25,833 nucleotides of DNA, taken from a virus. A model generated the notes under the pieces. That model was not told the origin of the DNA. It worked only from the letters and a program-made list of their open reading frames with translations, and searched no databases. Shown here one piece after another: positions 13,501-21,538 of the stretch; within the stretch, counting starts at the first letter, position 1; every line of letters begins with the position of its first letter. A program made the position numbers and the translations under genes. The stretch lies in IMG/VR virus record IMGVR_UViG_3300021371_000091, positions 1 through 25,833 of that record; one strand, given 5' to 3'.

Positions 13501-14892
13501 TAATGTTAAAGCAGCACCATTAGTACCACTATTAATAGATGATATTTGTCTACCCCAACCTTGAGCATTTGTAGTAGTAGTTCCACCTACAAATAGATTC
13601 TCAGCACTAGCATCCCAAAATAAACCTTGAGTTGAGCCTGTGTCGTCATAGAAGGATATGTCTCCGCCTGAGTTAATTGCTAATCTTTGAACATTATTTG
13701 TATATAAAATATGGTCATTATCAGAATAATAACGAATACCTCCATAGTCTGCACCACCGGCTATTTTTCTTGTGTTTAATGCACCTACTTGAATTATTCC
13801 ATTCGTGCCATCACTTACTGTCAATCCATCACTTGTAACTGTTCCTGTTACGTCTATGCCTGTGCTAGTTGTAGTTAAAACAGTTGAGCCTAAATGTTTT
13901 AAAGATAAAGTACCGCCAGTACCATTATCAATCATAGACATAAACTGATTGTTTTCTCTATCAGTAATATATAAGTTTGATGCTTTTAAATATAAATCAC
14001 CAGTACCAACTTCTTCTATGTAGGATGAAGTTCCTGTTGAAAATATATTTAGATTTGAATTAAATACTGCTTTGTCATTATCGCCAAAAGCAATATCAGT
14101 ACCGCCTGTAGTATTACCATTTGCTAATATTTCAGATAGTGTATCTACTGTACTAACTTGACTGTCTACATAAGCCTTGATTGATTCAGAAGTAGCAACT
14201 GTTGTAGCTGATGCAGTTCCAAATGTATCATCATCTAAAATAGCTGAACCTGTAATGCTTGTATTAATGACTGCACTTGCAAATGTTGGTGTAGAACTTC
14301 CTGCATCTAAGTAAGATTCAACTCTAGCATTTGTAAAATATAAATTTGTACCTTCTGTTAAGTCATCTGTATCTTTTGTTGCTAGTCTTGTATCAAATCT
14401 TGTATCTGTGTAATAAAGGTTAGTACCTTCTGTTAAGTCGCTTGTAGACTTACTACTAAAAGCAGAATCAAATCTTGCTGATGTGTAATATAGATTGCTA
14501 GAACCTTCACTAACACTATCAGTATCAAAAGATATGTTTGCAGTGCCATCAAAAGATGCACCATTTATTGTTCTTGCGGTTTCAAGTGCTGTAGCTGTAT
14601 CAGCATTACCCGTTACATCACCTGTAAGGTTGCCTGTGACGTTTCCTGTTAAGTTACCAGCAAATGTATTATCTGCTGTAATGCTAACCCCTGTAGTCAC
14701 CCAAGCATCATTAGCTGCATTTCTTATTTTTAAAACATTACTTGAAGTATCTACCCATAATTGATGTGCAAAGGTGGTAGAAGGTGCTGTAGCACCGCTA
14801 TTGACTGTTACTATAGCAGATAAAGCATTGTTTAAATCTGCTCTAAAATCTGCCCCTGATTGGTTTGCTAAGTTGTAATCGTGTTGTGCCAT
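10552..14892 (-). CDS. Tail fiber with C-terminal S74 intramolecular chaperone
   Basis: A 1446-aa repetitive fiber, the probable receptor-contact protein. Order: an N-terminal part; three LTEGTNLYYT-RFD repeats (about residues 125-195); a long beta-rich shaft with many GNVGIGT-SP turns; a duplicated module of about 120 aa; and from residue 1344 a peptidase_S74 domain. The latter starts SDINEKQDIKDL, with Ser1344 and Lys1349 spaced as in the endosialidase catalytic pair, and continues KYRWK, HFGIMAQDLQQAF and RLGVRYNELLAFIIAAI. S74 domains fold the trimer and then cut themselves off at the S-D site. The protein stops right after IAAI, where many relatives continue into a coiled coil. It lies between the J-like hub and the lysis group. 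Confidence 0.88.
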   Translation of the reverse strand: MAQHDYNLANQSGADFRADLNNALSAIVTVNSGATAPSTTFAHQLWVDTSSNVLKIRNAANDAWVTTGVSITADNTFAGNLTGNVTGNLTGDVTGNADTATALETARTINGASFDGTANISFDTDSVSEGSSNLYYTSARFDSAFSSKSTSDLTEGTNLYYTDTRFDTRLATKDTDDLTEGTNLYFTNARVESYLDAGSSTPTFASAVINTSITGSAILDDDTFGTASATTVATSESIKAYVDSQVSTVDTLSEILANGNTTGGTDIAFGDNDKAVFNSNLNIFSTGTSSYIEEVGTGDLYLKASNLYITDRENNQFMSMIDNGTGGTLSLKHLGSTVLTTTSTGIDVTGTVTSDGLTVSDGTNGIIQVGALNTRKIAGGADYGGIRYYSDNDHILYTNNVQRLAINSGGDISFYDDTGSTQGLFWDASAENLFVGGTTTTNAQGWGRQISSINSGTNGAALTLKDSNGEYQLASYANNFYLSQGVNTRFFINSSGSVGIGTQAPSQKLSVSDGMHVTPASAFAADTSGTYTLAVGANSGGKSAIFDQTIVVEGSVGIGTDSPDAKVTAYNADTGITGLFKLWTNTANNTGADGGAIEWIGSGDKTAIGAKIAATRVEGGGKMDMRFYTGRDSDSDHEKMRILVNGKIGIGTDSPQDKLSIEGGNVSINNGSAFQVGGSVSGNTVVGRLKNESGVLTLKGDSTRDVKFGSETNGTAMFIEGTNGNIGIGTDSPNKKLHVKTDTDGDGITIQRNSTTAGTYGQLGFSPSTNDAGTPNVWIRGYRGSAYTDNYMTFGTGGNAGSESARLDASGRLGIGTTTAGTLHGASYGTTKLHVDGGTDRGQMILEGDTLASIIMSDNGATANSRVFLTQVNDGLMHFKSVNDDGTSKATIMSMTSAGNVGIGTVSPSVPSGGGLSIYNSTIPRINFKNSTTGDGSTDGLEIYINGLNALVNNREAGSLSFGTSNTTRATIDSSGNLLVGKTAANIATTGVEIDPNGILIATKNAGTVAYFNRLTTDGTILDFRKDGSTVGSLGSYLSNRLFVGSGDTNLNFHQAGDSIYPSGANGNTRDGAIDLGAGFSRFLDLHLSGTANVGEVLADTGTTNRKAKLEDDGLYISRTSDGNYVNKVIADTASNNMAIYARSNINFYLNSFLKATINDDGNLLVGTTDTSLYNNTTGEGVLIAPDHIQIARDSDTTAVFNRQGTDGQIITFNKAGATVGSIGTRAGDLSIGTNDTGINFWDASNNIIPENPSTGAARDDAINLGSSGVRFKDLHLSGTANVASVDMTGALIDSAVNRGIKFDSASMKPSNGSGGDADNHIDLGTASTRFQDIYATNGTIQTSDINEKQDIKDLSDAETRVAVAAKGLLKKYRWKSAVADKGDDARIHFGIMAQDLQQAFSTEGLDAGDYGMFISSTWTDETTGEEKTRLGVRYNELLAFIIAAI
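11045..11972 (-). repeat. Duplicated module in the tail fiber gene
   Basis: Two copies of about 120 codons, at about 11612-11972 and 11045-11415, each run from GNLLVG through a segment with V-x-FNR...TDG...F-K-G-x-TVGS-G to LHLSGTANV. A 23-base stretch, bases 11045-11067, is repeated exactly at 11612-11634. The copies are diverged elsewhere, so the duplication is old or was reshuffled. Confidence 0.7.
12170..13410 (-). repeat. Scattered GIGT-SP coding repeats in the fiber shaft
   Basis: Short imperfect direct repeats, each with GGCGAATCAGTTCC or a variant, occur near 12170, 12440, 12697, 12931, 13205 and 13385. They encode the turn motif G-(N/K/S)-(V/I)-GIGT-x-(S/A)-P that marks each shaft segment. 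Such repeats let fiber genes gain or lose segments by recombination. Confidence 0.7.
14316..14520 (-). repeat. Three tandem repeats near the fiber N-terminus
   Basis: Three successive units of about 24 codons encode EGSSNLYYTSARFDSAF, LTEGTNLYYTDTRFDTRL and LTEGTNLYFTNARVESYL. DNA identity between units is partial, with shared blocks such as ACCTTCTGTTAAGTC. Confidence 0.7.
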
Positions 14893-14922
14893 ATTAAATC
14901 TCTGTGTCTTATTAGTTTACTA

Positions 14923-17751
14923 TTACCATGTGCTAATCGCTACCCTCTTCCATGTGTTTGTTGCAACACATACATAGATGTAGTTTGCATCGTATACTAT
15001 TGTTCCTGTAGTACCTGTTGCAGTAGCTGAAGATGGTGTTCTATTTCTAATTCTTATACTACTTGTAGTGGCATTAATTATTCCTTGCACACCCAAGTCA
15101 TTATAAATTGTAGCATCGCCATCTATAACAACATCTACCAAATCACTATTACCAGTTACAGTTAAATTACCAGCAATATCAGTCTTTGGTAAATCAACCG
15201 ATGGGATGCCCACGCCATCAGCAGATACAAATGTAAAGGTTGCTATTGTGCCTGATGCTGTAGAGCCATCATAACCCTTACCCTTGATATAAAATTTTGA
15301 TTCAGCACTTCCAGTTGTTACATAACCATTAGTCCAATCAGCTTCTAGCGTTATAAAGTCTGCAAAATAATCTCCGCCAACATCATCTCCAAAAGTTAGT
15401 TTTACACTCCCTAATTCAGAGCTTTGGTCTTTAAATGTTATAAGTTTATCTGCTGAACCTTCAATATATAAATTAACATCATCATCTCCACCAGTACCTA
15501 ATGACCAATCGTTAGTACCATTTGAGTTCCAAAGAAATCTATCTTCTAAATCTAATCTAGTATTTATTTGAAAAAAGTTTGATGTACCGCCACCTGATAT
15601 AGTTCCATAGTCAATAACATTAGAAAGAGTTTCACTACCTATTTCTACTTCACTGGTCTTAACTGGGTCATCTGCAATGGTAAATGTACTTGTTGTTGCT
15701 TCAGATTCAACACCTAAGCCATTGATAGATGTTATAGAGTAATTATAATTACTGCCTTTAGGTATAAAAGATAAGTCAGCAGAATTTGTATCTACTACTT
15801 TACTTATAACTGCATTGCTTGAGCTATCAGTTATATCTACTCTAAATTCTTTTACTGGAAAGTCAGTTGGTTCATCCCAAGCTAAAGTAGGTCTATTAAT
15901 AGCTGATGCATCTGTATCTGTAAAGACAACATTTTGCGGTGCTTTTAATGCACCTGCTGTTGGTAGGTTTACTGGGTCTGCTGTTGTCTCTATAGTTGGT
16001 ACTTCCCAAGAATAGATATCAAAATATTCTATTGCACTAACTGATACAAGACCATTTGGTTGCAGTTCTAATGCTTCAATCCTAAATACATTGTTTGAGT
16101 TAGAGGATGATAAGTCCAAACCTTCATAAGTAATATCGACAATATCACCTATGTTTAGCTTATACATTTCAGGTGTACCTAAAAACTGTATTGTTGTTTG
16201 TTTCCTACTTCTTTGCAGAATAGCTTTTGCCATATTAGATGCAATATAAGGGTCAGTAATAAATGGGAATTCTGCTTTTATCTCTAATATCTCACCATCA
16301 TCAGAATAATAATTAGGCGAAGCATCATGCAATTCTGTGACTGTATCTAACTCGTATTTCTTATTTGCATTAAAAAACTCAACAACAACTTTGTTTGCTT
16401 TTTTATCCTTAGTGCCATAATCAATAGTTATGCCTGTATCGGCTATTATATGGTCGTCTGTAATGCTAAATGTAGAACTACCAGTATCTTCTATTTGCAA
16501 TTCATACTTACCTTCAATATATGTGAAAATACCTCTCATGTTTGAAAGAAGGTCTTTAGCATTATCCATGACGTTTTTATTGGTATCTATATAACCATTA
16601 CAATGAAATCTTTTAACTTGCGTAAATATAGAACCTGACTCATCTGTGTAATCACTACCTATATCATCATCTATAATAATTTCATTAACTCTTGATTCAT
16701 CATAAAACTCATCTGTACGCCATGAATCAATGTTTTTAGAATCAACAATAATTGTTCCGCCTGAATCTTTGATAGTTATTATTTCATCTACTTTGTTTTG
16801 ATAAGAATTATCATATTCATCGATTCTTATTCTATTAGTACCTGCTGTACCACTCCATGTCACATTTTGATAACTGCTTCCATAAAAAGGTTGATTCTGC
16901 AATACATCGCATGTGTTTGCAGCAGTCTGAAATGTAGTCATGTTTATATCTGCTGTTGCTAAACCTTTACCATACTCATCATTTTGTATGTAGTCTAAAA
17001 AGCAAAGAGCAGGGTTGCTTGACCATGCAGTAGTGTCACTTCTTGGGTCATATACTTTTCTACCTTTAACTTGTACTGTTATTTGTGGTACTCCTTGATA
17101 CATGCCCTTTTTATCATAATCAAAAGAAGCTGCTATGTAGCAAATGCCATTTAACTTATGATTGGTTGACCACTGAGCAGGTATTGATGCTCTAAGCATA
17201 GGGTCTGCTGCTTGACTGGCTGCACCATGATGCAAGTTGAATACAAAAGAATATCTAAGTGCTGGATTAGTTCCTAGAGTACCTGCATTTGAGTATTGAT
17301 TATCACCGACTTGAGAAGCAGTATTTAAAGAACCTGCACCTGAAGATATTTTATCTGAACCAACATAGCCACCACCTTTGTATATCTTGCCATCAAGAAT
17401 ACTATTACCATCTATCTCAATAGTTCTACCAAGTATCTCTTCACATTCACCAACAGCTAGTGCATAAACAACAAACAAATCTCTTGACCTGTTTTGTGCT
17501 GTGTCCATATAGACTATCTGTGCACCTACTCTTCTTGTTCCATATATGACTGGTATCTTGCCACCTGCAGCAGTTTTGTTAGCCATGATGTCTTGACCTT
17601 TAGATAGCATGTCTGCCATTTGTCTAAACCCTTTAACACCAGTTACAACTGTAGCTGCTACTATTGTATATTTAACAAATTTGTTAGCTAAAAACTTAGA
17701 TATTGCAGCACCAATTTTTTGAAAAAAGTTTTTTTTCAATGGGGCATACAT
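14923..17751 (-). CDS. J-like tail tip hub protein
   Basis: A 942-aa protein with the layout of lambda gpJ-type central tail hubs: a hydrophobic N-terminal stretch (residues about 16-45), then KIPVIYGTRRVGAQIVYMDT (about 65-84), VYALAVGECEEI, and LCFLDYIQNDEYGKG, which are hallmark segments. A fibronectin type III-like domain follows at about 600-697 (APQNVVFTDTD... to ITSINGLGVESEAT), then a beta-rich C-terminal part. The protein closes the tail tube and links it to the fiber encoded next. The gpI and gpK genes that often precede J in lambda-like phages are not seen. A perfect 9-bp hairpin lies within codons 5-11. Confidence 0.85.
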   Translation of the reverse strand: MYAPLKKNFFQKIGAAISKFLANKFVKYTIVAATVVTGVKGFRQMADMLSKGQDIMANKTAAGGKIPVIYGTRRVGAQIVYMDTAQNRSRDLFVVYALAVGECEEILGRTIEIDGNSILDGKIYKGGGYVGSDKISSGAGSLNTASQVGDNQYSNAGTLGTNPALRYSFVFNLHHGAASQAADPMLRASIPAQWSTNHKLNGICYIAASFDYDKKGMYQGVPQITVQVKGRKVYDPRSDTTAWSSNPALCFLDYIQNDEYGKGLATADINMTTFQTAANTCDVLQNQPFYGSSYQNVTWSGTAGTNRIRIDEYDNSYQNKVDEIITIKDSGGTIIVDSKNIDSWRTDEFYDESRVNEIIIDDDIGSDYTDESGSIFTQVKRFHCNGYIDTNKNVMDNAKDLLSNMRGIFTYIEGKYELQIEDTGSSTFSITDDHIIADTGITIDYGTKDKKANKVVVEFFNANKKYELDTVTELHDASPNYYSDDGEILEIKAEFPFITDPYIASNMAKAILQRSRKQTTIQFLGTPEMYKLNIGDIVDITYEGLDLSSSNSNNVFRIEALELQPNGLVSVSAIEYFDIYSWEVPTIETTADPVNLPTAGALKAPQNVVFTDTDASAINRPTLAWDEPTDFPVKEFRVDITDSSSNAVISKVVDTNSADLSFIPKGSNYNYSITSINGLGVESEATTSTFTIADDPVKTSEVEIGSETLSNVIDYGTISGGGTSNFFQINTRLDLEDRFLWNSNGTNDWSLGTGGDDDVNLYIEGSADKLITFKDQSSELGSVKLTFGDDVGGDYFADFITLEADWTNGYVTTGSAESKFYIKGKGYDGSTASGTIATFTFVSADGVGIPSVDLPKTDIAGNLTVTGNSDLVDVVIDGDATIYNDLGVQGIINATTSSIRIRNRTPSSATATGTTGTIVYDANYIYVCVATNTWKRVAISTW
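17719..17739 (-). other. Perfect hairpin near the start of the hub gene
   Basis: TTGAAAAAA and TTTTTTCAA flank a 3-base loop, within codons 5-11 of the J-like gene. The stem is nearly all A-T. It sits close to the start codon and could slow initiation or early elongation, or be a chance product of A- and T-runs. Confidence 0.4.
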
Positions 17752-17753
17752 AA

Positions 17754-18302
17754 TTAACTACCCCACCTTACATCTGATTTTACCTGTGTAGCATATTCTA
17801 GACCTCTATCACCTGAGTAAACTAACTGTTGTGATTCATCTGAATAATGCCTTCCTTTTGTTAAGTTCCAATTTGCCCAATGTGAAGCAACACTAATGCT
17901 CAAGATACTGCTATCTATGTTTTCTGTGATATTTACGTTTTTAATTTGACCTGTAAAGTAATTAATAGCACCTACAATATCTTCATTGACATCAAAGTAA
18001 GCTATGTAAATATTTACAACTTTATCAGTAAAAGCACCATCCCTTACAAGTTGTCTAACTTGATTAGTAACATTAGAAAAGGATAGGTCTATGTCATTAA
18101 CTTGTAGTTGACCTGTTTCAGTTGTTGTATTGACTGCTAGAAAAGAACCACCAGCTTCATAAGAATTAGAATTATAAGTAACGTCTCTATAAAAGTCAGT
18201 TAGTCTTATAACAGTAGATAGATTTAGTTCTACAAGAAAGGCTGTTTTAGTTTGTTGAGCAGAAACTTGACTTTGTAAACCTGCTGAAAGGCTTCTAGGC
18301 AT
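17754..18302 (-). CDS. Distal tail protein, DUF2163/BR0599-like
   Basis: A 182-aa protein starting MPRSLSAGLQSQVSAQQTKT, with LVELNLSTVIRLTDFYRDV and IDLSFSNVTNQVRQLV, and ending in KGRHYSDESQQLVYSGDRGL. The N-terminal strands with the L-T-(D) turn and the Q-Q...GDRGLEYA ending resemble DUF2163/Phage_BR0599 proteins, which sit at the tail tip in lambda-like phages and gene transfer agents, and the gpL position in lambda. It lies between another minor tail protein and the J-like hub with one-base and 2-base junctions. The assignment rests on motif and position. Confidence 0.65.
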   Translation of the reverse strand: MPRSLSAGLQSQVSAQQTKTAFLVELNLSTVIRLTDFYRDVTYNSNSYEAGGSFLAVNTTTETGQLQVNDIDLSFSNVTNQVRQLVRDGAFTDKVVNIYIAYFDVNEDIVGAINYFTGQIKNVNITENIDSSILSISVASHWANWNLTKGRHYSDESQQLVYSGDRGLEYATQVKSDVRWGS

Positions 18303-18901
18303 TACTCAATAACCTCTCGTACATCAAAAGAAATGTTATAAAAACCACTAGCATCTGTTGTATATCTAATCTCATCATTTTCAAGATATACATTAAAAAG
18401 TGGTTTATTAGTAGTTACAGCTTCATTGTCAGCAACATTAGCAACTAAGTTTGGTTGTATGTTTACAGTAGCACCACCACCTGATGCAGTTACTTCATCT
18501 TGTACCATATAAACCTTTGAATGACCTGCAAACTTAATTAAGTCACCTGCTCTTAATGCATGATTAGTGTGTGAAAAACCATCCATAGGTACAGCACTTG
18601 CACCTGCTGAAGTTGCACCATTAACAAGAATATCAGTTTCACTGTGACTTACACCTTTGTTGTTTAGTGGTGCTGCAATGGTGAAGTTTTCAAATCCGCC
18701 TTTTTGTTTAGATAAAAATGCAAATATTTCCTGTGCTTTTAATTGGTCAACTGGTGGCATTTGTACTGTAAAGGAAAAGTATTGTGCACCTATTTGTCTT
18801 GCTGATTTCTTACCTGATAGGGTTTGATTTATAAGTACTGGTCTATTGTCTGTAAAAACTAATGACCTAAAATTTGGGTCTGTTGGAAATTGTCCTGCCA
18901 T
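18302..18901 (-). CDS. Minor tail protein (gpM position)
   Basis: A 199-aa beta-rich protein beginning MAGQFPTDPNFRSLVFTDNR. The segment GKKSARQIGAQYFSFTVQMP is followed by QLKAQEIFAFLSKQKGGFEN, a common pattern in tail-tip proteins encoded just after the tape measure. A second domain with GASAVPMDGFSHTNHALRAG looks like a small beta domain inserted near the middle; the end FYNISFDVREVIE is a closing strand. The role is inferred to be in the distal tail, between the tape measure tip and the hub. It abuts both neighbours with one-base overlaps. Confidence 0.65.
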   Translation of the reverse strand: MAGQFPTDPNFRSLVFTDNRPVLINQTLSGKKSARQIGAQYFSFTVQMPPVDQLKAQEIFAFLSKQKGGFENFTIAAPLNNKGVSHSETDILVNGATSAGASAVPMDGFSHTNHALRAGDLIKFAGHSKVYMVQDEVTASGGGATVNIQPNLVANVADNEAVTTNKPLFNVYLENDEIRYTTDASGFYNISFDVREVIE

Positions 18902-20658
18902 TATACTATCCCCATTTTGCCTTGTGTATTCATGGCATTGTTAATGATTTGTGTTATTAATCCTCTTCTTGATGTTAATAGCTCATCAAATCCAGCAGCA
19001 TCAACTGTTGATATGTTGAAGTTTACTGTAGCACCGCTAACTGTTTGCCCTTTTGTATGGTCTACAACTGTTTCGTTTGGATGTAGTATAGCTGGGAAAC
19101 CACCCCTTCCATCTATACCACCTGCTCTTGCACCCATTCCTGTATAACCACCACCATCTGCTGAGAATAAATCACCAAAACTACCAAAAGCTGAGCCAAA
19201 TGCACCAGTAAGAGGTTTTATTATCATTTGTTGTATTGCAATCCTTGCTAGTTGCTCAACAACGTAAGTAGCAAAACTTTCAAATTCTAATTTACCTGTT
19301 TTTAAACCATCAACAATAGCATCTTCAAACTTTTTCATTGTGTTTACTGCTGTTGTTTGCATTGTTTTATCAATATCTTCTAAGGTAGCTTGAAATACTT
19401 GCATAGGGTTTAGGTTGTCAGTCAAACCGCCTTTTAGTGATTCAAAGAATTTGTTTGATGAGCCAACACCACTTTCAACTGCAGCAATTAAATTGTCTAT
19501 GTATTCTAAAGCAGGACTTTTGGCAACATCTTCACCATACAACTGCTCATTCATTTCAATTATAGATGCCTTTACTTTTGCAATTTCAGCACCAATCTCA
19601 AAAACACCACTAATAGAACCTTTGTTTATATCAAAGAAAAGCTTGTCATCTCTTTTTAATGCTTTTTGTAAATCTTCAAGATATTTAGTTGATTCTTGTA
19701 TTTTTGCATTTATTTTTGTACTTTCATCTGCAATGTCTCCAAAAATAGTTTTACCTATCTTTGTAGAAGCAAACTCCATAAACCTTTGTTTTGTGTTATC
19801 AATAAAAGAATCTATTGCTATTATTGCTGTTCTTATGGCTTCCAATATTGAAACAGCTATTGATTGCCCTAATGTTTGAAAACCACCAGCAGCTTTTTGA
19901 TTTACAGTTATTGTATCTCCAATTTTTTCTGCTATTAATTGTAAGGCTGGAACAAATGCTGAAGTTATATTATTTGCAAATGCACCTATCTGTAGTTTTA
20001 TTACTGATACTGTATCATTAAATTTTTCAACACCTTTGATAGTGTCTTTATCTAATATAATTCCTAAGTCATTAGCTCTATCAATAAATGTTTGTAGACC
20101 ATCAGCACCATCTCTAAAGATTTCACTAAATTGTATTCCTGCTCTACCAAATAAATTAGCTAATGCTGTAGCTCTTTCAGCTTCAGAACCAAGCTCACCT
20201 AACCCTTCAGCCACATCAAATAAAATTTCTTCGTAACTTCTTAAAGAGCCATCTTGATTTTTTATTTCTACGCCTAAGTCTCTAAATATATCAGCTTGAG
20301 TTTTAAGACCTCTACCAGCATCACCTATTGACCTAGCAAATTTCTCTAAGCCTTTTTGTGTTTGTTCTACAGTAGTTCCTGACTCAATAGCAGCTAGTTG
20401 AAATGCTTGTAATGTATCAGTAGCTATACCTGTTCTTGATGCTGTTTTACCAAGAGTATCAATATAATCAAATGATTTTTTAGTGAATAAAGCTAAACCA
20501 ACAGCAGCACCAGTAGCAGCTAATCCTACTTTACCTACAGCCATACTAGCTTTACCAGCTACTGAGCCAACACCTTTAAGACCTTTAGTAACCTTATCAA
20601 ATGCTGCTTTAGTTTTATCAACTGCGGTTAATTCAAACTTTACTTTTTTATTTGCCAT
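18901..20658 (-). CDS. Tape measure protein
   Basis: A 585-aa protein that sets tail length and is threaded through the tail tube. It has a basic N-terminus with GLKGVGSVAGKASMAVGKVG and a hydrophobic stretch (about residues 36-60), then a long helical middle with an FDYIDTLGKTASRTGI segment typical of lambda-like tape measures, a predicted coil around residues 300-380, and a C-terminus with GGGYTGMGARAGGIDGRGGF and LHPNETVVDH, which match the lambda gpH-type end. From length alone, at about 1.5 angstrom per residue, the tail would be near 90 nm. Its start overlaps the end of the frameshifted GT frame by 11 bases, as usual for this gene pair. Confidence 0.9.
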   Translation of the reverse strand: MANKKVKFELTAVDKTKAAFDKVTKGLKGVGSVAGKASMAVGKVGLAATGAAVGLALFTKKSFDYIDTLGKTASRTGIATDTLQAFQLAAIESGTTVEQTQKGLEKFARSIGDAGRGLKTQADIFRDLGVEIKNQDGSLRSYEEILFDVAEGLGELGSEAERATALANLFGRAGIQFSEIFRDGADGLQTFIDRANDLGIILDKDTIKGVEKFNDTVSVIKLQIGAFANNITSAFVPALQLIAEKIGDTITVNQKAAGGFQTLGQSIAVSILEAIRTAIIAIDSFIDNTKQRFMEFASTKIGKTIFGDIADESTKINAKIQESTKYLEDLQKALKRDDKLFFDINKGSISGVFEIGAEIAKVKASIIEMNEQLYGEDVAKSPALEYIDNLIAAVESGVGSSNKFFESLKGGLTDNLNPMQVFQATLEDIDKTMQTTAVNTMKKFEDAIVDGLKTGKLEFESFATYVVEQLARIAIQQMIIKPLTGAFGSAFGSFGDLFSADGGGYTGMGARAGGIDGRGGFPAILHPNETVVDHTKGQTVSGATVNFNISTVDAAGFDELLTSRRGLITQIINNAMNTQGKMGIV

Positions 20659-21132
20659 GTTGTCTTTTCTCTTCAGCTAACTCTAAGTAAGCTATCCATC
20701 CTTGATATTCTTGGACACTAATTTGTTGGAGTTCCTCTAAGGTCTTTCCAAGTTTTTCAGCTAGTGCATATTGCACATATAAATTAGTATCCTTTATTAG
20801 TTTTTTTTCGTTTCCTCGATGGGTTCTTGACCCATGATTTTTGTAGCAACGCTTACTAATACTTCTCTATCAACGCTATTTAATAAGGCATTTTTATCAC
20901 CTAAATCAAATAACTTATCTCCATTCTCATCTAATGCTTTGTATATAAGAACATAAGCCATCATCGTTAAATCATCTTCTTTACTCATTTTATAAAGTTT
21001 AGAAGTTTCAGCTAACGTCAATGGCTTACTGAATATTCTTAGAGGTTTATCATCTACACCCCATTCAGGCACTTCGATTACTTTTACATCCTGCTCTGCA
21101 AAATGCTTTTTTGCGTTATCTATTACTGACAT
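20648..21132 (-). CDS. Tail assembly chaperone GT (product of -1 frameshift)
   Basis: The G frame ends at 20797, but the -1 frame after A AAA AAC continues open for 50 codons to a TAA at 20648-20650, giving a fusion of about 161 aa. The added part reads LIKDTNLYVQYALAEKLGKT, then LEELQQISVQEYQGWIAYLE and LAEEKRQHGK. The L-G-K-T-L-x-E-L...W-x-A-Y pattern is what T-domains of lambda-like GT proteins show. In lambda, G and GT coat the tape measure and recruit tube subunits. The fusion end overlaps the tape measure start. Without the frameshift the stretch 20659-20796 would have no gene. Confidence 0.88.
20797..21132 (-). CDS. Tail assembly chaperone G
   Basis: A 111-aa protein translated without frameshifting. 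It begins MSVIDNAKKHFAEQDVKVIE, with a short beta start and then helices (PLTLAETSKLYKMSKEDDLT, later NSVDREVLVSVATKIMG), and ends EETKKN at the slippery site. Position between the tail tube and tape measure genes, length, helical content and the frameshift site together identify it as a gpG-type chaperone, although such proteins share little sequence. Confidence 0.85.
   Translation of the reverse strand: MSVIDNAKKHFAEQDVKVIEVPEWGVDDKPLRIFSKPLTLAETSKLYKMSKEDDLTMMAYVLIYKALDENGDKLFDLGDKNALLNSVDREVLVSVATKIMGQEPIEETKKN
20800..20806 (-). promoter_or_regulatory. Programmed -1 ribosomal frameshift site A AAA AAC
   Basis: Near the end of the G gene the mRNA reads ACG AAA AAA AAC TAA. The heptamer A AAA AAC fits X XXY YYZ in the zero frame and is followed at once by the G stop codon TAA. 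The two tRNAs can slip to A AAA AAA, moving reading into the T frame. No strong downstream pseudoknot was obvious by eye. Confidence 0.85.
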
Positions 21133-21136
21133 GATT

Positions 21137-21538
21137 TTATACTTGGTCTTCTGTTAATGCACCAGTACCTTGTACTGAAATACTAGCTTCAACCAATCCA
21201 TCAAATGATGCACTTCTTGAAACACCAGTAATAATAGCTGAACCAGTATAGTAATAATCATCAGTATCAGCACCTTCAGGATAGAAAGTTAATACTACTT
21301 CTGTACCAATAGTTAAAGCACCTTGACCAGTAGTGTCACCAGCATCCCAAAATACATCTAAACTTCCTGAGAAAGAAGTCAATGATGATTTATAAGTTCT
21401 AGCAGAATCACCCATTGAAGTATCTTCTAAAGTATCAGCAGATTCTTCGATTGAGTAAGACCTAATTTCAGCCACCGCTACATTAGAGCCAATAGTACCA
21501 ACCTTTACAGTACCTTCGCTTCCTTTAAATGTTGCCAT
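21137..21538 (-). CDS. Major tail tube protein
   Basis: A 133-aa protein with the alternating beta pattern of tail tube subunits: MATFKGSEGTVKVGTIGSNV, then AEIRSYSIEESADTLEDTSM (the strand and helix seen in many tube proteins), SLDVFWDAGDTTGQGALTIG and the closing strands AIITGVSRSASFDGLVEASI. The tube forms the DNA channel of the tail. It lies just before the G/GT chaperone gene, where lambda gpV is found. The ATG overlaps the end of the preceding small gene by 14 bases. Confidence 0.8.
   Translation of the reverse strand: MATFKGSEGTVKVGTIGSNVAVAEIRSYSIEESADTLEDTSMGDSARTYKSSLTSFSGSLDVFWDAGDTTGQGALTIGTEVVLTFYPEGADTDDYYYTGSAIITGVSRSASFDGLVEASISVQGTGALTEDQV

Noticed and set aside
17722-17745. 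A AAA AAC and T-run near the start of the hub gene as a second frameshift site
   Set aside because: The zero frame is open for 942 codons and carries all hub motifs; shifting would make no useful product. The heptamer match follows from A-rich codons.
19415-19879. Longest plus-strand open frame, opposite the tape measure gene
   Set aside because: All supported genes are on the minus strand, and this frame only mirrors the low-stop bias of the tape measure codons.
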